Assembly: GCF_003946335.1 (NCBI RefSeq)
Contig: NZ_RHNX01000015.1
Span: 1-62,826, forward strand
Direction: 5' to 3'
Source of the DNA: Levilactobacillus fujinensis
GTDB taxonomy: Bacteria; Bacillota; Bacilli; Lactobacillales; Lactobacillaceae
DNA length: 62,826 bases
The translations under genes were made by a program, and so were the position numbers. The notes beneath the pieces are model-generated. The model did no database searches. It saw nothing but the letters and a program-made list of their open reading frames with translations, and was not told the DNA's origin. Shown in pieces: positions 34,242 to 43,203 of this stretch (positions within the stretch are counted from its first letter, which is position 1; every line of letters starts with the position of its first letter).

Positions 34242-34295
34242 GTAAATTTTTAATACAGGCAATAGCATACCATATCCACTTCAAACTTGCACGAC

Positions 34296-35162
34296 TTACG
34301 CGCGATCAAAGTCCTTGATCCAGGCCAAAGCCAACGCCTTCTCACCCAAATGGGCCCCGATGACCGGGCCAAAATACGACTGTTCCACCGGAATTTCTGG
34401 ATACTGCGTCGCAATCTTAGCTGCCCAAGTCTGACCACCCTCGGGATCGTTCGCATTAATGACTAACGCCCGTAATGGGTAGTCGACCTGCGCTTGAGCC
34501 TCAACGAAGAGGTCTTCTACCCGGGCCAACGCCTTCTTACGCGACCGTACCTTCTCAAAGGCCACGATCTCGTGAGTTTCATCATCAAACGTCAATAAAG
34601 GCTTGATTCGTAAAACACTGCCAATGAAACCAGAAGCGTTGGATAGTCGACCGCCTCGAACTAGGTTTTGTAAATCATCAACGACGAAGTACTCGCCAAT
34701 CGTTGACCGCAAGTCGTCTAAGCGCGCAATGATCTCTTCGGGTTCTGCACCCTTGGCTGCCATCCGCGAGGCTGCAATCGCCAAGTAACCCATCAATTTT
34801 ACCGTGATTTGCGAATCATACGGAATGACCCGAATATTTTCAATTGTGGGTGCAATATTTTTCAATTGGTTCACAAAGCCCGAAATTGTGCTGGCCAAGT
34901 GAATACTGATGACGGCATCGTATCCTTCATCCGCCAATTGATTATATAAATTGATCATTTCGCCCAATGGTGGCTGGGAGGTACTGGGGAATGACTTCGA
35001 GTTACGGAGGCGGTCGTAAAATTCGCTCGTGGTAATATCAACGTCTTCATCATAGGAGCGACCATCAATGATCACCGGAATCGGCACAACGTGAATGTGA
35101 TACCGCTCGACCTCTTCTGCGGACAAATAGCTGGTACTATCGGTGACCACAGCAATCTTCAT
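34296..35162 (-). CDS. DegV-family fatty-acid binding protein
   Basis: 288 residues. It begins IAVVTDSTSYLSAEEV, the DegV opening that holds the fatty acid carboxylate, and has TSQPPLGEM followed by the typical RGGRLSNASGFIGSVLRIKPLL. DegV/FakB proteins present exogenous fatty acids to the FakA kinase. ATG at the conserved start. No fakA neighbour is present. Upstream is a gap of about 300 bp. Confidence 0.9.
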   Translation of the reverse strand: MKIAVVTDSTSYLSAEEVERYHIHVVPIPVIIDGRSYDEDVDITTSEFYDRLRNSKSFPSTSQPPLGEMINLYNQLADEGYDAVISIHLASTISGFVNQLKNIAPTIENIRVIPYDSQITVKLMGYLAIAASRMAAKGAEPEEIIARLDDLRSTIGEYFVVDDLQNLVRGGRLSNASGFIGSVLRIKPLLTFDDETHEIVAFEKVRSRKKALARVEDLFVEAQAQVDYPLRALVINANDPEGGQTWAAKIATQYPEIPVEQSYFGPVIGAHLGEKALALAWIKDFDRA

Positions 35163-35468
35163 TCTTACACCTACTTTTTCTTTCGTTTCGTCTATCTAGA
35201 ATACCATTTTTCATAGTCGATGAAAACTAATACTTATGACAAATCCTTTTATAACGGCATTTTAAAAGTTCAGTTTAACATTAAACGACGAGAAACACAC
35301 CTTTTTTCCCGGTGAATGCGCATGTTCCAATCGCAAACGCTCATTTCATATTGCCAAAACGGGTAGTCAAAGACAATTGACGATGCCTTTTGTCACATAC
35401 TTTTAAAATACACCGCCCGGGAGAATCGAACTCTCGTTAACACCAGTGACGGCTAACCACAGTCAACG
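35163..35468. other. Intergenic region with a tRNA T-arm-like fragment
   Basis: These 306 bases have no supported gene. Positions 35408-35433 on the minus strand read like a tRNA T-arm and 3' acceptor strand (GAGTTCGATTCTCCCGGG), but no 5' acceptor partner is present, so it is not a functional tRNA. Confidence 0.4.
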
Positions 35469-36719
35469 CTATTCAGCGCGATCTGTACTCATCCTAGGAA
35501 TCAGCCAGAAGATCACTAGGCCAATCACAAATAAGATTGACAGTGAAGCTGCCCCAATTCGTGACTGACCCGTCATTTGGGTCACGATACCCACGAGGAT
35601 GGGCCCCAGCACGGCCGAAAACTTTCCTAAAATATTGTAGAATCCAAAAAATTCACTCGACCGATCCTTAGGAACCAGCCGGCCAAAGTAGGATCGTGAC
35701 AAGGCTTGAATCCCACCCTGACTGGTTCCAACTAAGACAGCCAACACCCAAAAATCCGTCGTCGAACGTAAGAACAAGGCGTCTGCACAGATCAATAAGT
35801 AAACAATAATAGCAATTAAAATCCCGGTCCGTGTACTGGTCTTGTTCGCCAGCCACCCATAGAAAATCGAAAAGGGAAACGCCACTAACTGAACGACCAG
35901 TAAAACCAGGATCAAAGTCGTACTGTCGATCCCAATATCTAGTCCAATCGACGTTGCCATGGTAAAGATCGTATCGACACCATCAATATAGCAGAAGTAA
36001 GCGACTAAGAACCAGGCCAGCTGCTTGTGTTGCCGCAAGTTAGCCACGGTCGTCCACACCCGTTGCCAGCTTTGTCGTAACGGTGCGCGGGTGACACGCA
36101 AGGAATGGCGCTGATGGACATTTTTTAGAATTGGCATGAAGAAAATGACCCACCAAATCGCAGCCAAAGCAAACCCCCACCGTGCGACCGCCAAGCTCGA
36201 CAGCTGTCCAAAGCCGTGCGTGAACTGGAGCACCATGAAGAGGAGAAAGGCAATCACACCTCCCAGGTAACCAAAGCCGTACCCTGTGCTGGAAATACGA
36301 TCCATTTGCTGGTCATCACTCACGTCGGTCAAGAAACTGTCGTAAAAGAGGTTCCCCCCGGAATAGCCTAGGACGGATAGAATGTAAATGACCAAAAGCC
36401 ACTGCCAGTGTGTGGACGGCACTAGGGCAAGCCCCAGCGTCATCACCATCCCCACGGTTGCAAATCCCGTAAGCAGGCGCTTTTTAAACCCCTGATAGTC
36501 CGCAAGCGCCCCTAGGAACGGTGCTAGAATCGCCACCAGCAATGTCCCCAAGCTATTCGCATACCCCCAGTAAGCTGTCGCGTTAGCCGCAGTTACACCA
36601 CGAGTCTCCGCTACGGTCTTGAAGTAGATCGGCAAAACCGCCGTGGTCACGATGATGCCATACCCCGAGTTCGCCCAGTCATAGAAGATCCAACTCCACT
36701 GTTCCTTATTCAGCTTCAT
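35469..36719 (-). CDS. UMF1-family MFS transporter
   Basis: 416 residues with 11 or 12 hydrophobic helices. The start WSWIFYDWANSGYGIIVTT and later LSRSYFGRLVPKDRSSEFFG are hallmarks of the UMF1 (Atg22-like) family, whose substrates in bacteria are not established. It overlaps the phosphodiesterase gene by 14 nt. The pair may release and import or export a product of phosphodiester cleavage; that is an inference. Confidence 0.88.
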   Translation of the reverse strand: MKLNKEQWSWIFYDWANSGYGIIVTTAVLPIYFKTVAETRGVTAANATAYWGYANSLGTLLVAILAPFLGALADYQGFKKRLLTGFATVGMVMTLGLALVPSTHWQWLLVIYILSVLGYSGGNLFYDSFLTDVSDDQQMDRISSTGYGFGYLGGVIAFLLFMVLQFTHGFGQLSSLAVARWGFALAAIWWVIFFMPILKNVHQRHSLRVTRAPLRQSWQRVWTTVANLRQHKQLAWFLVAYFCYIDGVDTIFTMATSIGLDIGIDSTTLILVLLVVQLVAFPFSIFYGWLANKTSTRTGILIAIIVYLLICADALFLRSTTDFWVLAVLVGTSQGGIQALSRSYFGRLVPKDRSSEFFGFYNILGKFSAVLGPILVGIVTQMTGQSRIGAASLSILFVIGLVIFWLIPRMSTDRAE

Positions 36720-37995
36720 TAGCGGCCACCCCCTTTAGCGCAGCAATCAGTGCATGACCGGGAAGCGCCTCTGGGAAGTGAACGTCTAGTAGCTTAGCAA
36801 AGGTGGGGGCCTCGTCAATCAGATCAGCCCGTTCAATCAGCTGATTTTCCTTCACTGCCGGTCCATTCAAGACCAACGTGGTAAAGTAATCCGGCTTATT
36901 AGGATCGTAGCCATGCACACCCTGGTAACGATCTGGTTGGCCCAAAGTTACCGGGTCAACGGCCTCCACCACCGCTGGCCGGTTTGTTTCATCCGTGAAA
37001 TAGTAGCCCGCCTGGGCCTCGACCATAAACTGACAGTGTGGGTCGGCACCGCGCTTGGCAGCGGCCACCCCATCAATGACGTTAGTAACACCCGGTATTT
37101 CCTTGATCAACCGCAAAAGGTTCTTGGTATCCGCAAACTTGCGGGTATAAATGTATGTACACCCATCACAGGATTTCGCCCACACGTGCCAGTCGTTTCT
37201 GACGGTCCCCTCAGTCGTTGGCGTTAACCAGCCTTGCTGTGCAAATAGCTGGTTCAAATGAATCATATGGTCAACATTGATTTGATAATGATCGCCTAAA
37301 ATGGCAAAGTTGGTCTCTGCAAACGTTCCAGCCGCAATCGTGGCATCAATCAATTTACCGACCCGGGCATCCAAACGTTTCAAGGCCGCCATCGCTTCGT
37401 CTGAACGTACGCCATAACGATGCCGCATGCTGTCCATGTCGACCAAGTGAATCAGGGTAAGCCACGGCCTCTTTGTCTGCAACGTATCGACTGCACAGGC
37501 CGTAATGAAGTCATCGAGTTCTGGTTGCTGAATTCCCCGACGTAAATGACCGTACTTTTGATTCATCCGTAATAGAAACGCTGGACTGCTGGCCTTTAAT
37601 GAGACCAAAACTTGATTAGTCCAAATACGGTTCGGAAAAATTTCTGCCAGATTATAGGTAATCCGACTCCCAGCCGTCACGGGCCACAGGAAGGCTGCGG
37701 TCTTACGATGCTGCTGACGAACCAGATCATACAAAGTTGGCACCTGAACGTCTCGTTGATACCAGTACCAATCCGGCGACTGCCGCTGCGATTGGAGCTT
37801 AGTATTGTTAATGATGCCGTGTTTAACCGGGTATTGCCCCGTAATGATTGTGGTATGCGACGGGTACGTTAACGTCGGGTAGATTCCCCTGACCTGCCTG
37901 ACACGCGTCCCGGTGACCACTAACCGTTTCAAATTTGGTAATTCTTCTAAATGTTCATCCAGATCACGACTACCCATCGCATCCAATGAAATCAC
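36706..37995 (-). CDS. Alkaline-phosphatase-superfamily phosphodiesterase
   Basis: 429 residues from the GTG at 37995. The metal Asp in ISLDAMG, nucleophilic Thr in the PTLTYPSHTTIITGQYPVKHG region and later DMDSMRHRYG and GDHY supply the zinc-binding set of type I phosphodiesterase/nucleotide pyrophosphatases. The GTG has no ribosome site and truncates the first beta strand. In frame upstream, an ATT at 38016 has AAGGAG exactly 6 nt before it and restores RLVVISLDAMG, so true initiation may be at AUU. It sits in the operon MarR-phosphodiesterase-UMF1. Confidence 0.85.
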   Translation of the reverse strand: MISLDAMGSRDLDEHLEELPNLKRLVVTGTRVRQVRGIYPTLTYPSHTTIITGQYPVKHGIINNTKLQSQRQSPDWYWYQRDVQVPTLYDLVRQQHRKTAAFLWPVTAGSRITYNLAEIFPNRIWTNQVLVSLKASSPAFLLRMNQKYGHLRRGIQQPELDDFITACAVDTLQTKRPWLTLIHLVDMDSMRHRYGVRSDEAMAALKRLDARVGKLIDATIAAGTFAETNFAILGDHYQINVDHMIHLNQLFAQQGWLTPTTEGTVRNDWHVWAKSCDGCTYIYTRKFADTKNLLRLIKEIPGVTNVIDGVAAAKRGADPHCQFMVEAQAGYYFTDETNRPAVVEAVDPVTLGQPDRYQGVHGYDPNKPDYFTTLVLNGPAVKENQLIERADLIDEAPTFAKLLDVHFPEALPGHALIAALKGVAANEAE

Positions 37996-38038
37996 AACTA
38001 GTCTTTGCTGAATAATCCTTCGCTCCTTACCTATATCA

Positions 38039-38464
38039 CTATTTAATCGTTCGTTGTCGGTCTAAGCTCTTATCTAAACGGTTCAACAAAATCTGTAACA
38101 GATTCCGCTCATCAGTGGACCAGTGTTCAAACACGTCATCAGAAAGATTCTCAAATGCCGTATTGATGGCCGTGACCGTCTCCGTCCCAGCAGTCGTAAT
38201 TGTATAGACCAACTGTCGTTTATCACGGCCAACGGCTTCCTTAGTCACCATTTCCTTTTTTACCAAGCCCTTTAGCTGCCGACTCAGTGTTGACGTATCC
38301 AGTTTGGTTCGCTCTGCCAAAATCTCCTGGGTGTTTTCACCACTCCCAATGTGGTCCAGCAACTGCCACTCAGAAACGGTGAGTTGGTAATGCTTGGTCA
38401 TCCGCTGTAATAGCGTCTGTTGCACCTTGTTAATCGCCATTAGTGCTGCAAGACTGGATTTCAT
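38039..38464 (-). CDS. MarR-family regulator
   Basis: 141 residues, ATG after AAGGAGTGAGGG. The winged helix contains NTQEILAERTKLDTSTLSRQ and the wing VGRDKRQLVYTITTAG. It is the first gene of the operon with the phosphodiesterase and UMF1 transporter. A TTGTA/TACAA dyad lies in its promoter region and is the probable autoregulatory operator. Confidence 0.88.
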   Translation of the reverse strand: MKSSLAALMAINKVQQTLLQRMTKHYQLTVSEWQLLDHIGSGENTQEILAERTKLDTSTLSRQLKGLVKKEMVTKEAVGRDKRQLVYTITTAGTETVTAINTAFENLSDDVFEHWSTDERNLLQILLNRLDKSLDRQRTIK

Positions 38465-38532
38465 TTGGCCCTCACTCCTTTGTTTGCCGTTACTGCCACT
38501 TGTTAGTCACAAAATGGGCTCTGCGGCGTTAC

Positions 38533-38545
38533 TTGTATTGTACAA
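38533..38545. promoter_or_regulatory. Probable MarR operator
   Basis: TTGTA-TTG-TACAA, a typical SlyA/MarR-type half-site pair, lies about 70 bp upstream of the MarR start, near a -10-like element. Confidence 0.4.
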
Positions 38546-38724
38546 CGGTCAGGTTGTTCATCACAAGCCAAAAACCATGACGATTTCGTGACAGTTTCGC
38601 CGAATTCTACCGGAATACGGGGGAACTTCTTTGCACTTCACTGCTCGGGCCGTTATACTTGAACATGTGTCGTTTTTCCGGTCAACCAAAAATAAAGTCT
38701 ATTTATGAAAGGTGTTGTTACCCC

Positions 38725-40434
38725 ATGTCATTTGACGGATCCTTTACCCACGCAATGGTTCAAGAACTGAGCCAAACATTGACGACCGGCCGTGTTAGCA
38801 AGGTCAACCAGCCCTATGCCAACGAAATCGTCCTGACCGTTCGTGCGAACAGCCACAACTATCCGATCCTACTATCGGCCAATCCGACCTACGCGCGCAT
38901 CCAGGTGACGCAGATTCCTTACGTCAACCCACCCGTTCCCACCAACTTTACCATGATTCTACGAAAGTACCTTCAAGGTGCAATTCTTAAGGGAATTACT
39001 CAGGTCGCCAATGACCGGGTCGTTCACCTACATTTTACGTCACGTAACGAACTTGGTGATCAACAGGAACTCCTCTTGATCATTGAAATCATGGCACGAC
39101 ACAGTAACGTCATTCTGGTCGACACTGCGTCCATGAAAATCCTAGACGCCATCAAACACGTTGGCTCCGACCAAAATCGTTATCGGCTCCTATTACCGGG
39201 TGCCCAGTACATCATGCCACCCAAGCAAGATCTCGTTGATCCCTTCACTGGCGCCCGAGACGACCTGACTGCGACCGTACGCGATTTTCCTAACCAGGAA
39301 GTTCTTGCCCACACCCTGCAACAACAGTACCAGGGGCTTGGCAAGGACACCGCTGCGGCCCTGGCAACCAAGCTCCACGAACCCGGCGACTCTGTAACTA
39401 ATTTTGCGACCTTTTTCAAAGGGTTCGCTACGCCACAACCAACATTGGCTATCACGTCTAAGGGCAAGACCAGCTTCACTGCCTTTCCGTACCCCAGCAC
39501 GGGCACGCAGCAAGCCGCTGCCACGCTCAGTACGTTGCTAGACACCTACTACCAAGATAAGGCTGAACGTGACCGTGTACAGCAACAGGGGAGCGTCCTC
39601 ATTCGGGTGGTCCGCAACGAACTGAAGAAGGACCGTAATAAGTTAAAGAAACTAAAGCGAACGCTCGCTGAAACGGAAAATGCCGACGAGTACCGCATCA
39701 AAGGAGAAGTGTTGACGACTTATCTCAGCCAAGTCCAACGCGGTCAGACCGAGGTCGAGTTGCCAAACTTCTATGATAACAATCAGCCAATCAAAATCGC
39801 GCTCTCCAATCAGATTTCGCCTAATCAGAATGCTCAGAAGTATTTCAAGCGCTACCAGAAGGCCAAAAATGCGGTGAGTTACGTCAACGAACAGTTAGCG
39901 ATTACGCAGGCCGACGTTGACTACTTTACCAACATCATGGCGCAGATCGAACTGGCCGCACCCAAAGACCTGGTCGATATTCGCTTGGAACTGCAACAAG
40001 GCGGTTACCTCCGGGATCATGACCACCAAAAGAAAAGCAAAAAGCAACGCCGCCAAAAGATCAGTAAGCCGGATCGGTTCACGGCCAGCGATGGCACCAA
40101 AATTTCCGTTGGAAAGAATAATCTGCAAAATGACCAATTGAGCCTCCATACCGCCAAGCGAACCGACATTTGGTTGCACGTAAAGGATATGCCAGGCTCC
40201 CACGTCATCATTCACGCGGACAATCCAAGTGATGAAACCATTATGGAAGCCGCCAACCTCGCCGCCTACTTCTCTAAGGGTCGTGAGTCCAGCAACGTTC
40301 CCGTCGACTACCTACCCGTTAAACGGCTCCATAAACCTAACGGTGCTAAACCCGGCTACGTCATCTTCACTGGTCAACACACGGTCTACGTGACACCGGA
40401 AAGTGACTTGGTCGACCGGCTAGCGGACAACTAG
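38725..40434 (+). CDS. rqcH: RqcH/FbpA (NFACT) ribosome quality control factor
   Basis: 569 residues from the ATG at 38725 after GAAAGGTG; the frame extends to 38659 without a site. The NFACT-N start MSFDGSFTHAMVQELSQTL, helix-hairpin-helix and coiled-coil middle (about 270-440) and NFACT-R C-terminus (HVKDMPGSHVIIH, then TIMEAANLAAYFSKGRES) are all present. RqcH binds obstructed 50S subunits and directs alanine tailing of stalled peptides. It was formerly named fibronectin-binding protein A. Full length, single gene with a strong terminator. Confidence 0.93.
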   Translation: MSFDGSFTHAMVQELSQTLTTGRVSKVNQPYANEIVLTVRANSHNYPILLSANPTYARIQVTQIPYVNPPVPTNFTMILRKYLQGAILKGITQVANDRVVHLHFTSRNELGDQQELLLIIEIMARHSNVILVDTASMKILDAIKHVGSDQNRYRLLLPGAQYIMPPKQDLVDPFTGARDDLTATVRDFPNQEVLAHTLQQQYQGLGKDTAAALATKLHEPGDSVTNFATFFKGFATPQPTLAITSKGKTSFTAFPYPSTGTQQAAATLSTLLDTYYQDKAERDRVQQQGSVLIRVVRNELKKDRNKLKKLKRTLAETENADEYRIKGEVLTTYLSQVQRGQTEVELPNFYDNNQPIKIALSNQISPNQNAQKYFKRYQKAKNAVSYVNEQLAITQADVDYFTNIMAQIELAAPKDLVDIRLELQQGGYLRDHDHQKKSKKQRRQKISKPDRFTASDGTKISVGKNNLQNDQLSLHTAKRTDIWLHVKDMPGSHVIIHADNPSDETIMEAANLAAYFSKGRESSNVPVDYLPVKRLHKPNGAKPGYVIFTGQHTVYVTPESDLVDRLADN

Positions 40435-40503
40435 CTGTTGACCCAACTTGCGACGCGTGAGCAACCATCGTTTGTTAGTTACAACTAAATTACAATGTAA
40501 AAA

Positions 40504-40539
40504 CGACCTGTCAGTTAAATACTGATAGGTCGCTTTTTT
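40504..40539. terminator. Terminator after rqcH
   Basis: CGACCTGTCAGT pairs with ACTGATAGGTCG (one wobble), followed by CTTTTTTG. The reverse strand also has a T-run, so it may serve the carB-like gene too. Confidence 0.8.
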
Positions 40540-40627
40540 GCTAGATACAACTATTATTTAAATTATAGGTTAACCAGCTACCAGGAATTTCTGGTAGCTG
40601 GCATGCGACCATCGCCACACAGTCTGT

Positions 40628-43201
40628 CTATCCAATCGTCCGGTTGATGATCTGATCAAGTTCAGCCGTATCGCTGAGATTACTGAGGGTCAGTGCTTCA
40701 CTCGACCCAAAGGCAATCGTCGCCCCCACCTCTTGGTCAGTTGTCCCCGGCCGGTTCAAGACGTGCAATTGGCGGAATGGAAATGCTGCATTCATCAATG
40801 CCACCCGATTACTATTCAGATCAATTTTGATTTTCGCCAGTTCATCATCATCCAACGTTGCGATGTGCTGCCGCGTCAACATGCGGACCCAGTTGACTCC
40901 AGTGACCTTACTCAAGAAGGCCATCTCAGTCAAACGAGTTGGCCGCACACCAACCACCGTGAGTTGTTTCGTATCACCCTTAGGCGCAAAGAGCACCTGA
41001 ATCATCCCCGTCACTTGCCGCTCACTCACGGCCTGTTTAGCAAGTTCCACTAAGCTAAGCCGCTTGGCCTTGGGCAACTCTGCCGGCATCCGAAAGGCCG
41101 TGACCTGTGCCAACGACTTATTCATCCCCGGCGTGAGCATATCCATCACGCCCACCGCAATCTTCTGTTGACCATGGACAAAGAGACTCACGCCGATCGT
41201 TGCCATCTTAGGTGGCTCCTCACCGGTCTCTTGGTCCGGTGGTAAAACGTGGAGGTTCACATTCAGTTTACCTAACTCCCGTGTCAAATAATGTCGATTA
41301 CCCGGAACGATCACGATATCTGGATGTTCAACCTGAATCACGTTGAGCACGTCGCCCAGTTGGACCGGGTCTACGTACTGCTTATCCGAAAATTCCGGTG
41401 CAATGGCCACCGCGTTTGGATTCGTGTTCATGAGGATCGTGTGATAGCCAGCCCGCTGTAACTGCTTCAGCATTTCCGTGGTGAAGTATTCCGCAGCCGA
41501 ATTCGGCCCCAATTGATTACCACCCCGGCCAAGCACCAGTGCCGTCCGGTCACCCAATGGTTGGCTCTCATTTTCATATTCAAACGTACTGTAGTAACCG
41601 CTGGCGTCCTCTGCAAATTCTCCGGCAGTCGGTTCGATCATCTTATAGGTCGGCATAATATGGGCCTCAGCCGAAAGGTGCCGAATCGTTGCCGTATCCG
41701 TTTGCCAAATACGTGCGATCATTCCATCTCCAAATCCGTAATAACGGGCCCGCTGTAATGTGTCGACGTTTAAGGGATTATCTTGAATTTCCTGTTCAAT
41801 CGTCAGCAGGTGTTGGAGCTTCACAAAGTAAAAATTGTCGATCTTCGTCAGTTCACTCAGTTCATCGGGCGCATATCCCCGCCGTAAAGCTTCAATCAGA
41901 ACTAGGATGCGGTTAGCCAGTGGATGAATCAACTGACTGATCATTTCCCCGTCCGTTAGATTGCTAACACTGGGCAGAACATCTCGTGGCGAAAATTGCG
42001 AACTACGAACCGCCTTTAACATGGCCTCTTCCACCGAGCGACCAATACCGATCGTAGACCCAACCGCTTTCATCGCTGTATCCAAGTGTTGATCGGCGTC
42101 TGGCACCTCCTGAAACGGCCACAACGGAATGCGGACACTCACGTGGTCAATGGTGGGCTCCATGATAGCCGTCTGCTTCACATAACGACTAGGAAGCTTA
42201 ATATCGACCAATCGTTGGCCCAGTAACAAGGCACCCGTGACCAATGCAATCGGATAGCCCGTGGTTCTGGCCGCTAAAGCGACCCCGCGGGAAAAGTATG
42301 GTGCAACCTTGGTCACATAGAAGTGTTGGTTTGCAGGATTCAAGGCAAAGTGGAGGTGCAAGACACCAACGATGCCCAGTTCCGTTGCAATTCGGAAAGT
42401 AGCGTCCCGTAAGTTTTGATATTCACGGTCCGTCAAGGTCTGTGGTGGCGTGACGACGATAGAATCCCCGGAATGAATGCCGATGGTATCCACATTTTCT
42501 AGCCCGCACAGGAGAACCTTCGTGTCAGCCACGTCACGAATTGCGACCATTTCGACTTCCTTATAACCAACAACACTGCGTTCTAACGTACACTGATCAA
42601 AACGTGATTGCTGGAAACCCTGATTGAGGGCATTCAACATCTCATCGACATTTTCACAAACGGTCCGGTTGGTATCCACGCGTGGTGAGACCGGCTTAAC
42701 GATCAGCGGAAACCCGATTGACTCCACTAAACCCATAGCCTCGTCAGTCGTATCCACAATCTGGGCTTCAATCACGGGTTCATGAATCGCCTTTAGCGTC
42801 GCATTCAGTGCCGCTGGGTTGTTGATCTGCCGCAATGTGCTAGCCGTCATCCCTAAAATGGTCACCCCAAAGCGACCAAGGTCACCATTTTCAATGAGCT
42901 CTTGGACGATTTGAACGGCCAGCAAACCGCCTAGTGATGGCAAGATGGCATCCGGCCGATCCTTTTCAATGATGTGCCGGACGTTAGCGGTCGTCACAGC
43001 CTGAACATACATATTCGTTGGTTGAATTTCTTCGAGGGCGACTGAAAAGGGATTGTTGTCAATAATTGATGTACGCACCCCGTGCTTTTTAAACCCCGTG
43101 ATGATCTGCACGGTAGCACTGTCGAGCTCGGTCTCGTGACCAATTTCAGTCGGCCCGCCACCAATGATCAACACTTTCTGTAAATCATTTAAGTTTTGCA
43201 A
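40628..43201 (-). CDS. Degenerate carbamoyl-phosphate synthetase large-subunit homologue
   Basis: 857 residues against the usual 1,060 or so; TTG start after GGGAGGGAT, 2 nt after the carA-like stop. The N-terminal half keeps the CarB fold: GGGPTEIG, IHSGDSIVVTPPQTLTD and ARTTGYPIALVTGALL. But the glycine-rich ATP loop is replaced (KPVSPRVDTNRT), and the metal-ligand Glu and Asn are Lys298 and Ala300 (VTKVAPYFSR). The middle oligomerisation region is kept. In the second half the N-lobe of the ATP-grasp is missing, and most of the C-terminal allosteric domain is lost. It is likely inactive as a synthetase yet conserved as a protein. It is the last gene of the lspA-rluD-pyrR-carA cluster. Confidence 0.88.
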   Translation of the reverse strand: MQNLNDLQKVLIIGGGPTEIGHETELDSATVQIITGFKKHGVRTSIIDNNPFSVALEEIQPTNMYVQAVTTANVRHIIEKDRPDAILPSLGGLLAVQIVQELIENGDLGRFGVTILGMTASTLRQINNPAALNATLKAIHEPVIEAQIVDTTDEAMGLVESIGFPLIVKPVSPRVDTNRTVCENVDEMLNALNQGFQQSRFDQCTLERSVVGYKEVEMVAIRDVADTKVLLCGLENVDTIGIHSGDSIVVTPPQTLTDREYQNLRDATFRIATELGIVGVLHLHFALNPANQHFYVTKVAPYFSRGVALAARTTGYPIALVTGALLLGQRLVDIKLPSRYVKQTAIMEPTIDHVSVRIPLWPFQEVPDADQHLDTAMKAVGSTIGIGRSVEEAMLKAVRSSQFSPRDVLPSVSNLTDGEMISQLIHPLANRILVLIEALRRGYAPDELSELTKIDNFYFVKLQHLLTIEQEIQDNPLNVDTLQRARYYGFGDGMIARIWQTDTATIRHLSAEAHIMPTYKMIEPTAGEFAEDASGYYSTFEYENESQPLGDRTALVLGRGGNQLGPNSAAEYFTTEMLKQLQRAGYHTILMNTNPNAVAIAPEFSDKQYVDPVQLGDVLNVIQVEHPDIVIVPGNRHYLTRELGKLNVNLHVLPPDQETGEEPPKMATIGVSLFVHGQQKIAVGVMDMLTPGMNKSLAQVTAFRMPAELPKAKRLSLVELAKQAVSERQVTGMIQVLFAPKGDTKQLTVVGVRPTRLTEMAFLSKVTGVNWVRMLTRQHIATLDDDELAKIKIDLNSNRVALMNAAFPFRQLHVLNRPGTTDQEVGATIAFGSSEALTLSNLSDTAELDQIINRTIG

Positions 43202-43203
43202 GC

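Noticed and set aside
39180-39545. Long antisense frames inside rqcH
   Set aside because: These are shadows of a clearly conserved coding region.
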